The notes below the pieces were generated by a model. The model ran no database searches and was not told the origin of the DNA. It saw only the letters and a program-made list of their open reading frames with translations. From Bolinopsis microptera (lineage: Eukaryota; Ctenophora; Tentaculata; Lobata; Bolinopsidae): 64,000 nucleotides of DNA. The translations under genes and the position numbers were made by a program. The stretch spans positions 8,422,635-8,486,634 of the forward strand of contig NC_087079.1 in the NCBI RefSeq assembly GCF_026151205.1, read 5' to 3'. Numbering within the stretch: position 1 is the stretch's first letter; each line of letters opens with the position of its first letter. Positions 28,412 to 39,499 of this stretch are shown in pieces.

Positions 28412-28514
28412 GAATACTTGATGATTACGTTAACTGATAAATTACTCCACTAGACGTTCTAGAAAGGTGAAATATCGAGATACTTGATGATTACGTTTTC
28501 TGTATGTTCTAGAA
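28412..28514. promoter_or_regulatory. Paired TTCTAGAA heat-shock-element-like sites upstream of the bHLH-PAS gene
   Basis: Two TTCTAGAA palindromes (28457-28464 and 28507-28514), each preceded by a copy of ATACTTGATGATTACGTT (28412 and 28479), lie 210-315 bp upstream of the bHLH-PAS ATG. TTCnnGAA is the core of heat-shock elements. The pairing arises from a local imperfect duplication. Function is inferred only. Confidence 0.25.
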
Positions 28515-29744
28515 GAGTACAATGACGAAGAAAAACTTAAATTAACAGCAGTTTCACTACTACACAAGTCCTTGTTCGTGGCGTAGAGAAAAGGAAATTA
28601 GTCTAATATTGCAATTATTGGAATAATTGGAAGAGACGAACCCGAGTGAATATCTAGTGTCATCGTATGGCTGCAAAATTGTATTAACTTAAAGGTGGTT
28701 GTATAATATCGATTGCACGGCAAATTAAATAGCCTTAAAATTGATATTGTAACAAAGGTGCAATCAACTTTGAACTGTGGGTAGATATTAGTTATTTCTA
28801 GTTATTGAAACCGCTAAAAAGGAGCACCAGGTAGGAAACACACATATTGATTTCTATGAAACTGGACTCAGTTTAAAATCTAACTCATAACCTTGACTAA
28901 TTAAATAATTGACGTGAACTAGCGCGGCTTTATGTCGTGCCACAGCATGAACCTGCTCAGTACACAGTATTCAGTAAAGTATACATAAAGCACAGAGATG
29001 TAGCCTAATTGGTAATGATGCATTATTGTATATAGGGTATATAATATAAGTATATAATTATTAATTAATCATGTATCTATTATCTATTAACGCATCACTG
29101 ACTCCATTTTATTTCTGCAGAAAACCGTTCTGAGGAATGCAATATTCAAAATGATTTTGGGTAGCTTTGCGAATATTATATTGAAAATGTCATAATATTG
29201 CTTTACGCAAAACATCCAAATGGAAATTTTCATCCAGCTAGAGTTTGCGGAATAATCGAGGGTACCTCGCTATACCGGGCATCTTCTTTTCCCCACGATC
29301 AGACCGATTGTGCGAGAAATGTGATTTATCTTAGCTTATCTTACATTTGGTGGATTATGTGAGTAGTGACTACATTAATGCAGTATATGAAACGCTCTAT
29401 AACGCTGTATAACGCTCTATAATGAGGTTTCTCTATACCGTGTACTTTTTGTCTCCCCCGAGATATCCGGTTTAGAGAGGTTTTACTCTATCATGGAAAT
29501 GTCTATTAGGCCCAATGGCTCACTGACAGCTCAAAGAAGGCAAGAAAAGAAAAGAAACTAGAGCATCAACCAGAATGTCAACTACAATGTCGCATAGAAT
29601 TTCAACTAGAATGTTACAATGTAGTATGTGTTTTTTCAAATGAATTAGAAACCGAGTCTCGTTTAGATTAAAGATCTGGCATTTATAGGACTATTCATCT
29701 GGAGTGACACGTTTTGAAAGAGGACTTATATTTAGTCCAGAGGC

Positions 29745-30330
29745 AACATGTAGGTGCGGTAATATTTTGTAAATAGTGCGATTCCGCACCTGCCAAAAAC
29801 TGTTTTATGTGCGGCAAATTTTGAGACATAAATGAGAAAACACCGCAATTAAGCTGAAAAATTCGCCAAATTTGCAGCCTTTAAGTACTCTCAGCTTGGA
29901 TTATCCCCATTATCCAACGGCGTAGTATAAAATAACGGTGCCTTACACGATTGTTGTGTTTAACACGACAATTAGCTTACAATTAACTTACAATGTGTCT
30001 TGCGCAATGTCTTACGATGGTATTTATATATCTTGAAATATCCTTCTATGAGGATAAATCTAAGTTTGTAAACATAGAATTATCCTCATAGGTTTTACAA
30101 TTAGACGAGCTGGGGCCAGTTGAGCTGATGATTGGCACCATTCAAGTTGAGTATTCAATATTGTACCTTCTGTATTATAATATGTACATATAATAATATG
30201 TATTAATATAACTGTACAGCATTATATCAATATAATATGATTCCAACACATTGTGTGTAGCGACTAATGTGACTCAATTGCAATCTGTCGAGAGATTGCG
30301 ATCCAGCTTGACAAGTTATTCATTTGCCAA
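29745..30330 (+). repeat. Dispersed repeat family, copy A
   Basis: About 585 bp starting at GAGGCAACATGTAGGTGCGG and ending near TTCATTTGCCAAGATTCGCC. The same sequence occurs reversed at 36125-37612 (interrupted) and 52450-52775 (truncated). Shared blocks include GTGCGGCAAATTT, TTACAATGTGTCTT and CCAACACATTGTGTGT. No coding potential; class unknown. Confidence 0.8.
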
Positions 30331-30458
30331 GATTCGCCCTCATTTAAAAAAAATCAAATATTGATAATATTCAAAGTCAGTGCATTATCAACTTGCCATT
30401 TGATAATAATGATAAAAAATACTGGGAATATTTTCAAGAGGAGCAATTTTGTTATATA

Positions 30459-31414
30459 CAGGGTGAGTTGATAATAGTGTGTAGAATGTAAATGGCTCTA
30501 ATTTTTTTGACAAATGAATTTTCCACTTAATTTTTGCATATTTAGGTAATGAAAATATATAAATATTATAATAATACAATAAAAATACTTAATAATTAAC
30601 AATTTGGTCAACCCATCGTCCTTTATTAGCTAGGACATGTTGATAACGTGTAAGACAATTGTCTATAGCCGACTTGACTGTATTAAGGCCAGGGGGCAAG
30701 GGGGGCCGGGGTCTTCATGGAAATGTTCTCAAAATCGACTTTTTAGTTGTTTCTGATAGAGGGGAGTAATATCTAATAGATGCTTTTGATCCCGTGGAAA
30801 AATATCGTTCCTAGCCGAAATTAATGCCGGTCAAAGGTCAGCGCGTGTGTGGTAATTGTATTGCGTGAACGATTTTTGATCGTGTGCCCTGAAAATCGAG
30901 TCTAAAAATCTATCTTCTCCTACATTTTTTGAGATATCACCCTGAAACTTTCAGGATATGTTCTAAGGATCATTTAAAATAGATGAGCCAGACAGAATTT
31001 TGAGATAGGCCTTTAAACATGTTTTATTCGATTTTTAAAATCTTGGACCTCGTTTTTTGATGGTTTTTCGAGGTCCACGATTTTCAAAATCGAATAAAAA
31101 ATGTTTAAAGGCCTTTTTCAAAATTCTGTTCGGCTCATCTCTTCTAAATGATCCCTAGAACATATCCTGAAAGTTTCAGGGTGATTGCTAAAAAAATGTA
31201 GGAGAAAATAGATTTTTAGACTCGATTTTCAGGGCACGCGATTTGAAAACCCCATTAGGACGAATCAACCAAATTATGAGTTAGAATCAAATGAGAGGCA
31301 AGAATGAAATTTGTAACGTTTATGAGCTGATAGCAATTCACCTTTCAAAATTGGCTCCTTCATTAAAAAAATTATCGATTTTTACATTCTACACACTATT
31401 TTCAACTCACCCTG
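30459..31414. mobile_element. Mariner-like MITE with a giant internal palindrome, 956 bp
   Basis: Inverted termini start CAGGGTGAGTTGA and are flanked by TA (30457-30458, 31415-31416). Within it an imperfect palindrome of about 170-bp arms spans about 30885-31250, centred near 31060. No transposase frame is visible. TA target and CAGGGTG ends fit Tc1/mariner. Confidence 0.85.
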
Positions 31415-31649
31415 TATAATAACTTAATAATATGTTTTTCCTGATTTTAAAAGTAATTCTACTTTCTGACGCGATGTTACGTCATGAAAATACGTTGGAC
31501 TCTTACCATAGTTATCATAATATCTCGTTTTACACAGCGATACCAAGTTGAAGTACACAAATCTGATAGAACGAAAGACGTCCGATGCGATGGTGCAAAA
31601 AAGTGCGGTATTAGGTCAATAGAGCGATTCCGCACCCACCGCACTTATA

Positions 31650-33920
31650 TGTTGTCATTGATTTAGTCCAATAGAAGTAAAGAAGATTTTAGTCCAGTGG
31701 AGGAGGTTTTTGATTTAGTCCGGAATAACTACAAGAGGAAACAAATGTTAAATAAAACAAAACAAACATAGCCATACAACGTGATTCTCGAGATTCCATG
31801 TCTCGGACAAATCTTAGACGTTCGATTGATCACGTGACAAACTCTGATATAACGATGATGATGCATGAGCTAAATAAATGCACACGAGTAAGCTGTGGGT
31901 AGTAGAAGTTACTGCTACCACTGATACATAACGGAAATACAGCTCTTGTGTCCTGGAAAACAACGTACATTGTTCAGAGTCTTGCTCAATATCCAAACTA
32001 TTAGCTGACTACTTAAAAATTTACTAGAACTAGCACATTTATGCCGTGTTCACCGCTGTAGACTACATAATTTGGCAAAATGCATAATGCACTAAGTGGT
32101 AACGTAGTGTAATTGTTGCTGTAAATATGGATTATGCAACTGATCGCCTAATGCCTAATACATCAAGCAATGTATATAATACAAATAGAAGAAACGATCT
32201 TAATAACCTACAACAAAAGTTAAGTGTGACCAAAGAAACAAAACTAACTTGACCACTTCGAAAGCCAGGGCTCACGGTTCACACACATAGAGTAACGTCA
32301 TATTGATCATGATCGCTTTATTTGTTATATAGTAGTGTTGAAAGTATTAAAGTTTTAATACTTTCAACACTACTATATATAACAAATAATTTGGGAATAT
32401 GAGTATGACGTAGAAATGTCGATACGTTATTCAGCTATTTATTTCCATTAGAATCTGTCTTCAATGAGTCTATTCAGAAACAATCAGAAATTTGAATGAA
32501 AGAACTATCAAATCATGAGACTCAATAACACTACACGAATCCACCAGATCATGATCACGTTATATTGATCATGATCACGTGATTAACAGCCAACAGGGTG
32601 GATCGTTTAGAAACATGTTATATATTAACCATGACGTCATGAACACTGAACTGGGGTTGGTTGGTTTACACATGGTGTTGAGATCGGGTATAGTCTAGGG
32701 CTTAACCCTACCTTAAAATGCCTGGCAACGTCCCTGCATTTATAATAATAAATGGGTGTATCATTATATTTAATGGGTTTGGTTAATCTTCACATACTGG
32801 TACCTTAAACCCATCAACAATAACATCAAAAGAAAGACTGAGAAATTTATTTCCCATTTAACTGAAACCCTATAGTACAGAAAGTATTCCCCAAATATTA
32901 CAAATATTACAAATATGAAAGATCTGAACACTATAACTTTACTATTTTACTGAACGGAGCGAACCATTTAAAGCTTGATTAATCAATTCTCACAGTGGGT
33001 GCGAGGCAAATGAACTGGTACCCGGGCCCGGTGCCACAGATAGAAACTATAGAAAGTTCCCGAACTGAAAGACACCAAGACGGAGAAATTGGATCTAACT
33101 ATCTAAATTCTAACGTAGAATTATATTACATTGTGTAATTGAGTGTAGTTATTACATCATGAGCTCGCACTTGCTCTGTTATGTTTTGAATGTTCTGGAT
33201 GTTTGTTTATTTGTTTTGTCTAGAGTAAATTTGCCGGAATGTGGCCTAATACCTCTGATCTGCGGAACAGTGAGAACTTTTGCTTTATGAAATCTCTTCA
33301 GATTTCAAATCTGGAGAGTAGCAGTTCCACAGAAACGCAAGTGCTGCATGCCTTACTTCTGGAGATTAATTTACCATTAAATATTAGAGTATTAGGGTGT
33401 GTCGGAAATTAAGTAAATTAAGTAGTACTCAATTAAAAATCAGTTGAGTATCTCAGGCGAGGGTCCTGAACGAGCCCCAAAGCTAAGGAATCTAAAAATA
33501 AACATAACTAACTTAGTCCGTACCTGATTTTACAGAAGGAAAAAACGTAAATATTATCGTTAAAAAAAACCCAAGCTTGTTACCTTGTAAATATACTAAT
33601 GCAAACAGCGGGCATAGTACAAACAACATGGTATTCGCACCTGATGCCCGAAATGATAGTAATACACATTACACACCTGCAAATCTAACGCCGGTTATAC
33701 TTATAGTGCCAAGTAGATTTCATACTCAGTTCTGTTTCGACAGAACGATTATGATACCTCAAATGGCATAATATATAATATAAGCATCTCGGTTATATAT
33801 ATCTGGTGGAGGGTGGTGTTATACAATATGCTCGAGGGAGAGTACAACATTCTAGATATATACACAAGTTTTTCAGCAGCTGGAGGGCTTGCAGCTGAAT
33901 AATATCCCTACCAGTGTTTC
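31650..33920. other. Gene-poor intergenic DNA
   Basis: Apart from the hairpin at 32320-32387 and several ATCACGTGAT-like palindromes around 32560-32590, I see no coding or structural RNA signal. Short open frames lack splice context. Confidence 0.45.
32320..32387. repeat. Near-perfect short hairpin
   Basis: Arms of about 31 nt (ATTTGTTATATAGTAGTGTT...) separated by only 4-6 nt; the right arm carries one extra TA. The stem could fold as a precursor-like RNA or be a snap-back repair product. The loop is shorter than in usual animal microRNA precursors. Confidence 0.7.
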
Positions 33921-33922
33921 CG

Positions 33923-34000
33923 GTGTGTTGTAGGATGTAGGGTGTAAGGTGTAGGGTGTAGGGTGTAGGGTGTAGGGTCGAGGGTGTAGGGTGTAGGGGG
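33923..34000. repeat. (TGTAGGG)n-like minisatellite
   Basis: About ten imperfect 7-bp units (GTGTAGG with variants) in a tract superficially resembling variant telomere repeats, in the interior of the window. Confidence 0.85.
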
Positions 34001-35690
34001 TCTGTTCGGTGGATAAACCCCCTACTTAGTACTTACACAGCAAAACGATGGTCTCAAGACAACATAATATAACAAAAGCTGGCGAACAACTAGGTCCTTT
34101 TGCAACATACATGTCCGAGAAACTGCGGAGAAAATATTAAAATCTGGTATTGACATAGAGAAGCAGAGTTGAGTTTAACATAAAATGTTTAATTAACATT
34201 TTATGTGCTTGTTAGTTGATTCGCGATAGCGAGGTTAGCTTAAAACGACACATTCGAACGACGTCATACTATAATTATAGAGTCATGATGAAGATGTAAT
34301 GTTCTAGAACTTCAACTGTACACAAAAGAGTGCAAATTAAGCCCAGGTTAACGAATTATTATTGCATTTCAAGTGTCCTTTGTCGTGAAATATACGGTCA
34401 GTATCATCCGTGAGCTAAGCAAGAAATGATATAACAAAGTCAATAAAAGCCGCGGCAGTTAAACGAATTTATATATCAGATAACTCTTGTTTTTAAAAAG
34501 CAACAACAGCGGAACAACTTATGAAGTACAACTTTTTCACATGTACAGATTTGGAAGTGTGTGCGATATACTGTGGCAGTGTACTCAATTTGATCCCCAA
34601 TAAAAGACGGTGTCCTCATGATACGACGGTAACATACTTCCAAAACTACACGTAGGACAACAATTAAACTTTTGTTTTAGATCTAAGATCTGTACTCTAG
34701 TAGCAGGGAGGTTTGAGTGTGCACTTCGATGTACAGCGTTTTTTGATACTGAATCGGGTTAAATAGGGCATTGGTAACTCAAATCACCGAACGCCGCATG
34801 TTGTGTCGCTAGTCCCAACCCTGTGGGGGCCACGCCCATATTTCACATGAGGCGCATATTGCCCAAAATGCTTACTTTTGGAAAAATCTAGAAAAACTGA
34901 TTTTCACTGGGGCGACAGTGAAAACATATGTACTCTAGAAGCTAATCGAAATAGAGTATGCAGTTTGGTGTCTACAACCTATCTAGAAACCAGGTCCTTT
35001 GTAAGGTCATTCTGTATCAGAATTGATAAGGTACGCAATTTCTATCAGTAGTTCCAACCCTAGGGGGAAATTTCTAAATTACCCTCAGGCGCAAATATAT
35101 GACTTTTGTATCTCGGCTTCTGAACGTTGTAGGGGCCTCTATTTTAGCTCAAACTAACTGCAAAAGGCCACATTTACATAGAAGCTATAAAGCAACATAG
35201 GGTTTATAGTGCTTAGTTTTGGAGATATTCATTAAAAACTGTTTTAACTTTCGTGCATCCTAAAATAGTAACACATTTACTTAATTTTTGTATCCCGGGC
35301 TAAAAAAGTCTTACAGACACTTTACTTGCAGCACAGCAAAAAGCTTCTAGAGTACATCTTTTTTCGAAATAAAAGAAGACACACGCACTGAATATGACCC
35401 CCCCCCCCCCCTCCTATGACGTGCCCCCCCCCCCCCCCCCCTACCACATGAAGTGTAGACGAGGAGCAAGAAAAAGAGGAAGTAAGATTCAGTATAGGCT
35501 TGGCGGTATAAAATATGCACTAGTAACATGTTATGTTTCTATGACGATGTGTATAAGTAAGTACATCGCCATAATACGCTGGAGATAACCCAGTAATCAG
35601 TACTGCACAAGCAGCAGTAGCCACACTAACAACAAGGGCACTACAACTATACTACTGAATAGAGAGCAATGGAGCAGTAGCATATAACTG
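34001..35690. other. Intergenic DNA with poly-C tracts
   Basis: No gene was seen. Two long C tracts at about 35399-35440 interrupt low-complexity DNA; proline-rich frames across them are artefacts. Confidence 0.45.
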
Positions 35691-36229
35691 CGGTGGGTGC
35701 GGAATCGCACTATTGACCTTTTATTGCAGTTTTCCGCACCATATTGCGTCTATTTATTATTCATTCTGTTGGATTTGTGCACTTGGTACTGCTATGTACA
35801 AGAAGAAATTATCGAAATGCCCATAACTATGAGTTGGTTGTTATAAATGCAATTAAAATGGCTATTATCTGGCTGTTAGGTTTTTGTCCCCCCAGAATGG
35901 CTGTTAGAGGGCTGTTAGAAAATCAACCGGCTATTACCGTAAGCGGCTGATAGTGGGTTGTTAGCGTAACAGCCGGCTAGTACCCCTATAACAGCCGGTC
36001 GGCATTGTACCTATGTCTATAAAACAATACCGGAAAGGTCGTCAATGATGCATAATATAATCATCATATTATGGAGAGTTATGGAAAGTTATAACACTAT
36101 CGATAATTAAGAAAAACAAAGGAGGCTGAATCTTGGCAAACTACCAACTTCTCGAGCGGATTGTGATCCCTCAAAGCCTCAAGTCTCAACAGATTGAAAT
36201 TGAGTCACTTAAGTCATATTTAAAAATAT

Positions 36230-36305
36230 TGAGACGCAGTAAAACTAGCGGGCTGCGATGAATGGGGACTTGCCATCCCATGGCAACATTAAATATTTCT
36301 GCTAA
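36230..36305 (+). repeat. Small dispersed repeat, copy 1
   Basis: About 75 bp containing GGGGACTTGCCATCCCATGG, found inverted and diverged at 43485-43560. Two copies only in this window; class unknown. Confidence 0.6.
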
Positions 36306-36433
36306 AGTAGTGGATGTCCTTGCTGTACGGCAAGTTAAACAAGGAACTGAAACTACTAGGTTCCGTACAGACTCAACTCTGCACCCATGTCAATATGTTC
36401 ATTATATGCAAGCCTCTTGATTTATATTACATA

Positions 36434-37133
36434 CAGGGTGGGCCAAAAGTCAGTGTGCAAACGTTTGGTCTTATACCTCCGCCGTGTTTTATATTTGAGA
36501 GCTGTTGCTTTGCAGATGGCATACTGTACCTTCTTGTTCGAGGATTCAATCGCCAAAATTTTAAAATTCGAATATTTTAGACCACGCCCATTCAATATTA
36601 AAACACCTATATTGTTCTTTCTGAACAGTGAACATGCTGGACACCTAATTTTTTCAGAGACGGTAGATTATTAAATGTTGCATCTAATCTGAAAAAACGG
36701 ATTTGAAATGACGAAGTTATCAAGCATTTTGTGTATCTATAATATCTCGTTAACAAAATTGACTGGGTGTCGGGTGATTATGTGACACCGTGACACAACA
36801 CCTTAATTGGACAGCCTTTACGATTTCCGTAATGTTTAACGGGGTGGTTAACGGGGGCACCTTATCACGTGATTAGGTTAACCAATCACCTGATCACACG
36901 TAATGAATAAACTCGTTATGCTTCGTATCTCGGTCATCTGAGAAGCTACAAATGTAATGTTTTCAGGACAAACCTTCATTTGTAAAAAAAATGAACATGA
37001 ATATTTTTCGAGTGGACAAATTCCTCGAACCAGTGGTGGTAGTAAGTCATACCAGAAAGAATTGTTTCAATTGGGCACTCAGTGACTGAGCTATTAAGGC
37101 CAACAAATGGGTACTGACTTTTGGCCCACCCTG
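36434..37133. mobile_element. Mariner-type non-autonomous element, 700 bp
   Basis: Termini CAGGGTGGGCCAAAAGTCAG and its inverted partner are flanked by TA (36432-36433, 37134-37135). The sequence of the ends is typical of mariner transposons. No intact transposase; the open frames inside are short. Confidence 0.88.
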
Positions 37134-38589
37134 TAGTTAGATTTAATATTATAATAGTTTGCAGGCATTTTAGTCTATAATACACACAATGTGTTGGAAT
37201 CTAACTTTACTGATGTTGTAAAGTTACTATATTGAACGTATGTCTCAATTATGCTCATGAGCAGCCCAACTAGCCCCAGTCGCCAGTCATCCTGCCTTTC
37301 CAACTGTAAAACCTTCTATGAGGGTAATTGAAGATGTTGAATTGTAAGGAAAGACAGCGTAAGACACCAGCCATGTAAGTTATTGGATGTGTAAACAAAT
37401 GTATAATGCAACGTTATACACTAAGCTGTTGAATAATCCAACCTCAGCGAACCTACTACTCTACTAACTAGAAGCTCCAAATTTGGCGAATAATTGTTCA
37501 ACTTAATCGCGGGGTGGTTTTTCCTCCAAATTTGCCGCACATAAAATAATGTTAGGCAGGTGCGGTTTCGTACTATTTAAAAAACTTTACCGCACTTATA
37601 TGTAGCCTCTAAGCAGCAGCCAGCACAAGTAGTAGCCACAACAAGACCAAGGGTACAACAACTACACTACAACTACACTACACTACAACTATTCTACAGA
37701 GAGAGAGCAGTGGAGAGTAGCAGCCAACATAACGTTCTGTACACTACCCCCGGACGAGCACGGAGCTGGTATCCTGGCAGAGGGAGAGAGAATGCACTGC
37801 AACAGGATACGGCCTCCCTACTGGTATCTTTCTAGTTGTAGCTGAGATTCTGGGAGGGTTCCCGTTCTAGTATGGTCTCATCATGAACAGAAGGAGTAAA
37901 CATCACGGCTAATTTGAGAGAGAGAGGGTTAAACTAATATCGGGGTATAAACAAATACACGGGGAAAAAATAATGTAATAGGAGTAATAGTAGGTAGAGC
38001 CGAAAACAAAATTTCGAGATGTAATGCGATCAAATTATAAGATCATCATTTATAATTCATGCATTGAATTTTATCATATAATATTCCTGCAGGATCTTTG
38101 TTGGAGCCGGGCCAAGTGTCCATTCCCTATGTCTACAATATAATTTACAATCCTCAGTTTGTGTCCCGTCAAGATATTATATAAGATAGCATACTTCTGC
38201 GGAATCTGACTAAGGTTTCACGCTGTGTGGCGCGGTGTATTATCGTATGTCTTGACATATTTTACCAAATAGTTGGCAGGATCATAGTTACTATTAGGTC
38301 TGATCTATGTTGGATAATGGATTTTACCGTCTCTATAAGTATATCAGTATATGAGACAAAAGAAACGCCATCTTATGACTCGAGGAGGATTAGGACTCCT
38401 TAGACTATATTAAATCAATTACTTCTGCAACATCCTCGACGAATTTAGATACGAATTGAAAAATCACAAAATATTCAAAACAACACTTAACAGTCCCAGA
38501 AAAATTAGTTATGCAACGATTTCCATGTTCCATCGCAGGGCTCGGAGTCCCTCTTTAGAGTTTGCTAACTTAACTTCGGTAAGCCAACT

Positions 38590-38882
38590 TTTTGACAGTT
38601 GAAATCAAGATGTCAGCAGTTGACAGGGACATTACCAACAGTTGACAAGTTCATGTTCAACAGTTGACAAGTTCATGTTCAACAGTTGACAAGTTCATGT
38701 TCAACAGTTGACAAGTTCATGTTCAACATTTGACAGGGACATTACCAACAATTGACAAGTTCATGTTCAACAGTTGACAAGTTCATGTCCAACAGTTGAC
38801 AAGTTCATGTTCAACAATTGACAGGGACATGTCCAACAGTTGACAGGAACATGTTCAATACTCAACAATTGACAGGGACATG
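38590..38882. repeat. 22-bp minisatellite (AACAGTTGACAAGTTCATGT)n
   Basis: About 11-12 imperfect units alternating between GACAAGTTCATGTT and GACAGGGACAT variants. The higher-order alternation suggests unequal exchange or slippage. Confidence 0.9.
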
Positions 38883-38884
38883 GT

Positions 38885-39199
38885 TTATACTTTCATAAAC
38901 ATTAATAGATGTTCCATATAGTACATGTCAGCCCGAGACGCAGAAAACAATGAGCCTGCAAATGTGAACACGCAGAAAACAACAACTGAGAGGACGATAG
39001 AAGGGAAAACAATGTAATAACAAAGTAAAATTAATGAAACAATAGTCAATACAGAGTAAAGATAGAAGTGTGTAAAGAACAAGAAAGTGGTTACAAGTGA
39101 CAAATTTTTCGCAGAAACCACTAAACTGATAATAACCCCCTCAAACGGGACAGCAAGACTTACAACCGGATCATTCCATCCCCCGTGAGGTCCCGACAT
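38885..39199 (-). CDS. Possible small membrane protein or first exon (GGWNDP motif)
   Basis: ATG-started 104-codon frame on the minus strand beginning MSGPHGGWNDPV and then strongly hydrophobic, with about two candidate membrane helices. A good donor GTAAGT lies right after the GGWNDPV codons, so this may instead be a short first exon; GWNDP-type motifs occur near the start of SRA1 and in some SEC31 proteins. No downstream exon was identified. Low confidence that it is coding as a whole. Confidence 0.25.
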   Translation of the reverse strand: MSGPHGGWNDPVVSLAVPFEGVIISLVVSAKNLSLVTTFLFFTHFYLYSVLTIVSLILLCYYIVFPSIVLSVVVFCVFTFAGSLFSASRADMYYMEHLLMFMKV

Positions 39200-39499
39200 G
39201 ATATGGAAAAAACAATAGCCTATTATCCGACTTACAGATATTTAGAGAAATAGTTGAATGGAGCACCATATTAACGTATGTTCCAGGGATCTGGAGGAAT
39301 GTTGTCACTTCCAATATGATGTTTGGGGCCTTGCCAATACAAAAATAAAACGGTTGAGAGTTTGCGAGTACAAAAACTTGCGGATGTCTGGCAACCACAA
39401 TGTACAACGTGACCGAACCTTTTCTATTACGGTTGGCGCCACGCCGCAGTCAAAGTGAATGTTGAGACGATATAGGTAGCTGAAATGGTATTTCATTGA

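Larger units (their letters stand above)
36125..37612 (-). repeat. Dispersed repeat family, copy B, interrupted by nested insertions
   Basis: Reverse-orientation copy of the family at 29745-30330. Its distal end (about 36125-36215, containing TTGCCAAGATTCAGCCTCC when reversed) is separated from the rest (about 37140-37612) by about 0.9 kb that includes a mariner-type element (36434-37133) and a second small repeat, also present at 43485-43560. Confidence 0.75.

Noticed and set aside
35347-35588. Gly- or Pro-rich frames around 35.4 kb, and similar ones at 55.4 and 58.4 kb
   Set aside because: Products of poly-C tracts and MITE GCGCCCC blocks.
36314-36674. Open frames across the mariner-type element
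   Set aside because: They do not contain transposase catalytic motifs and cross the element boundary.
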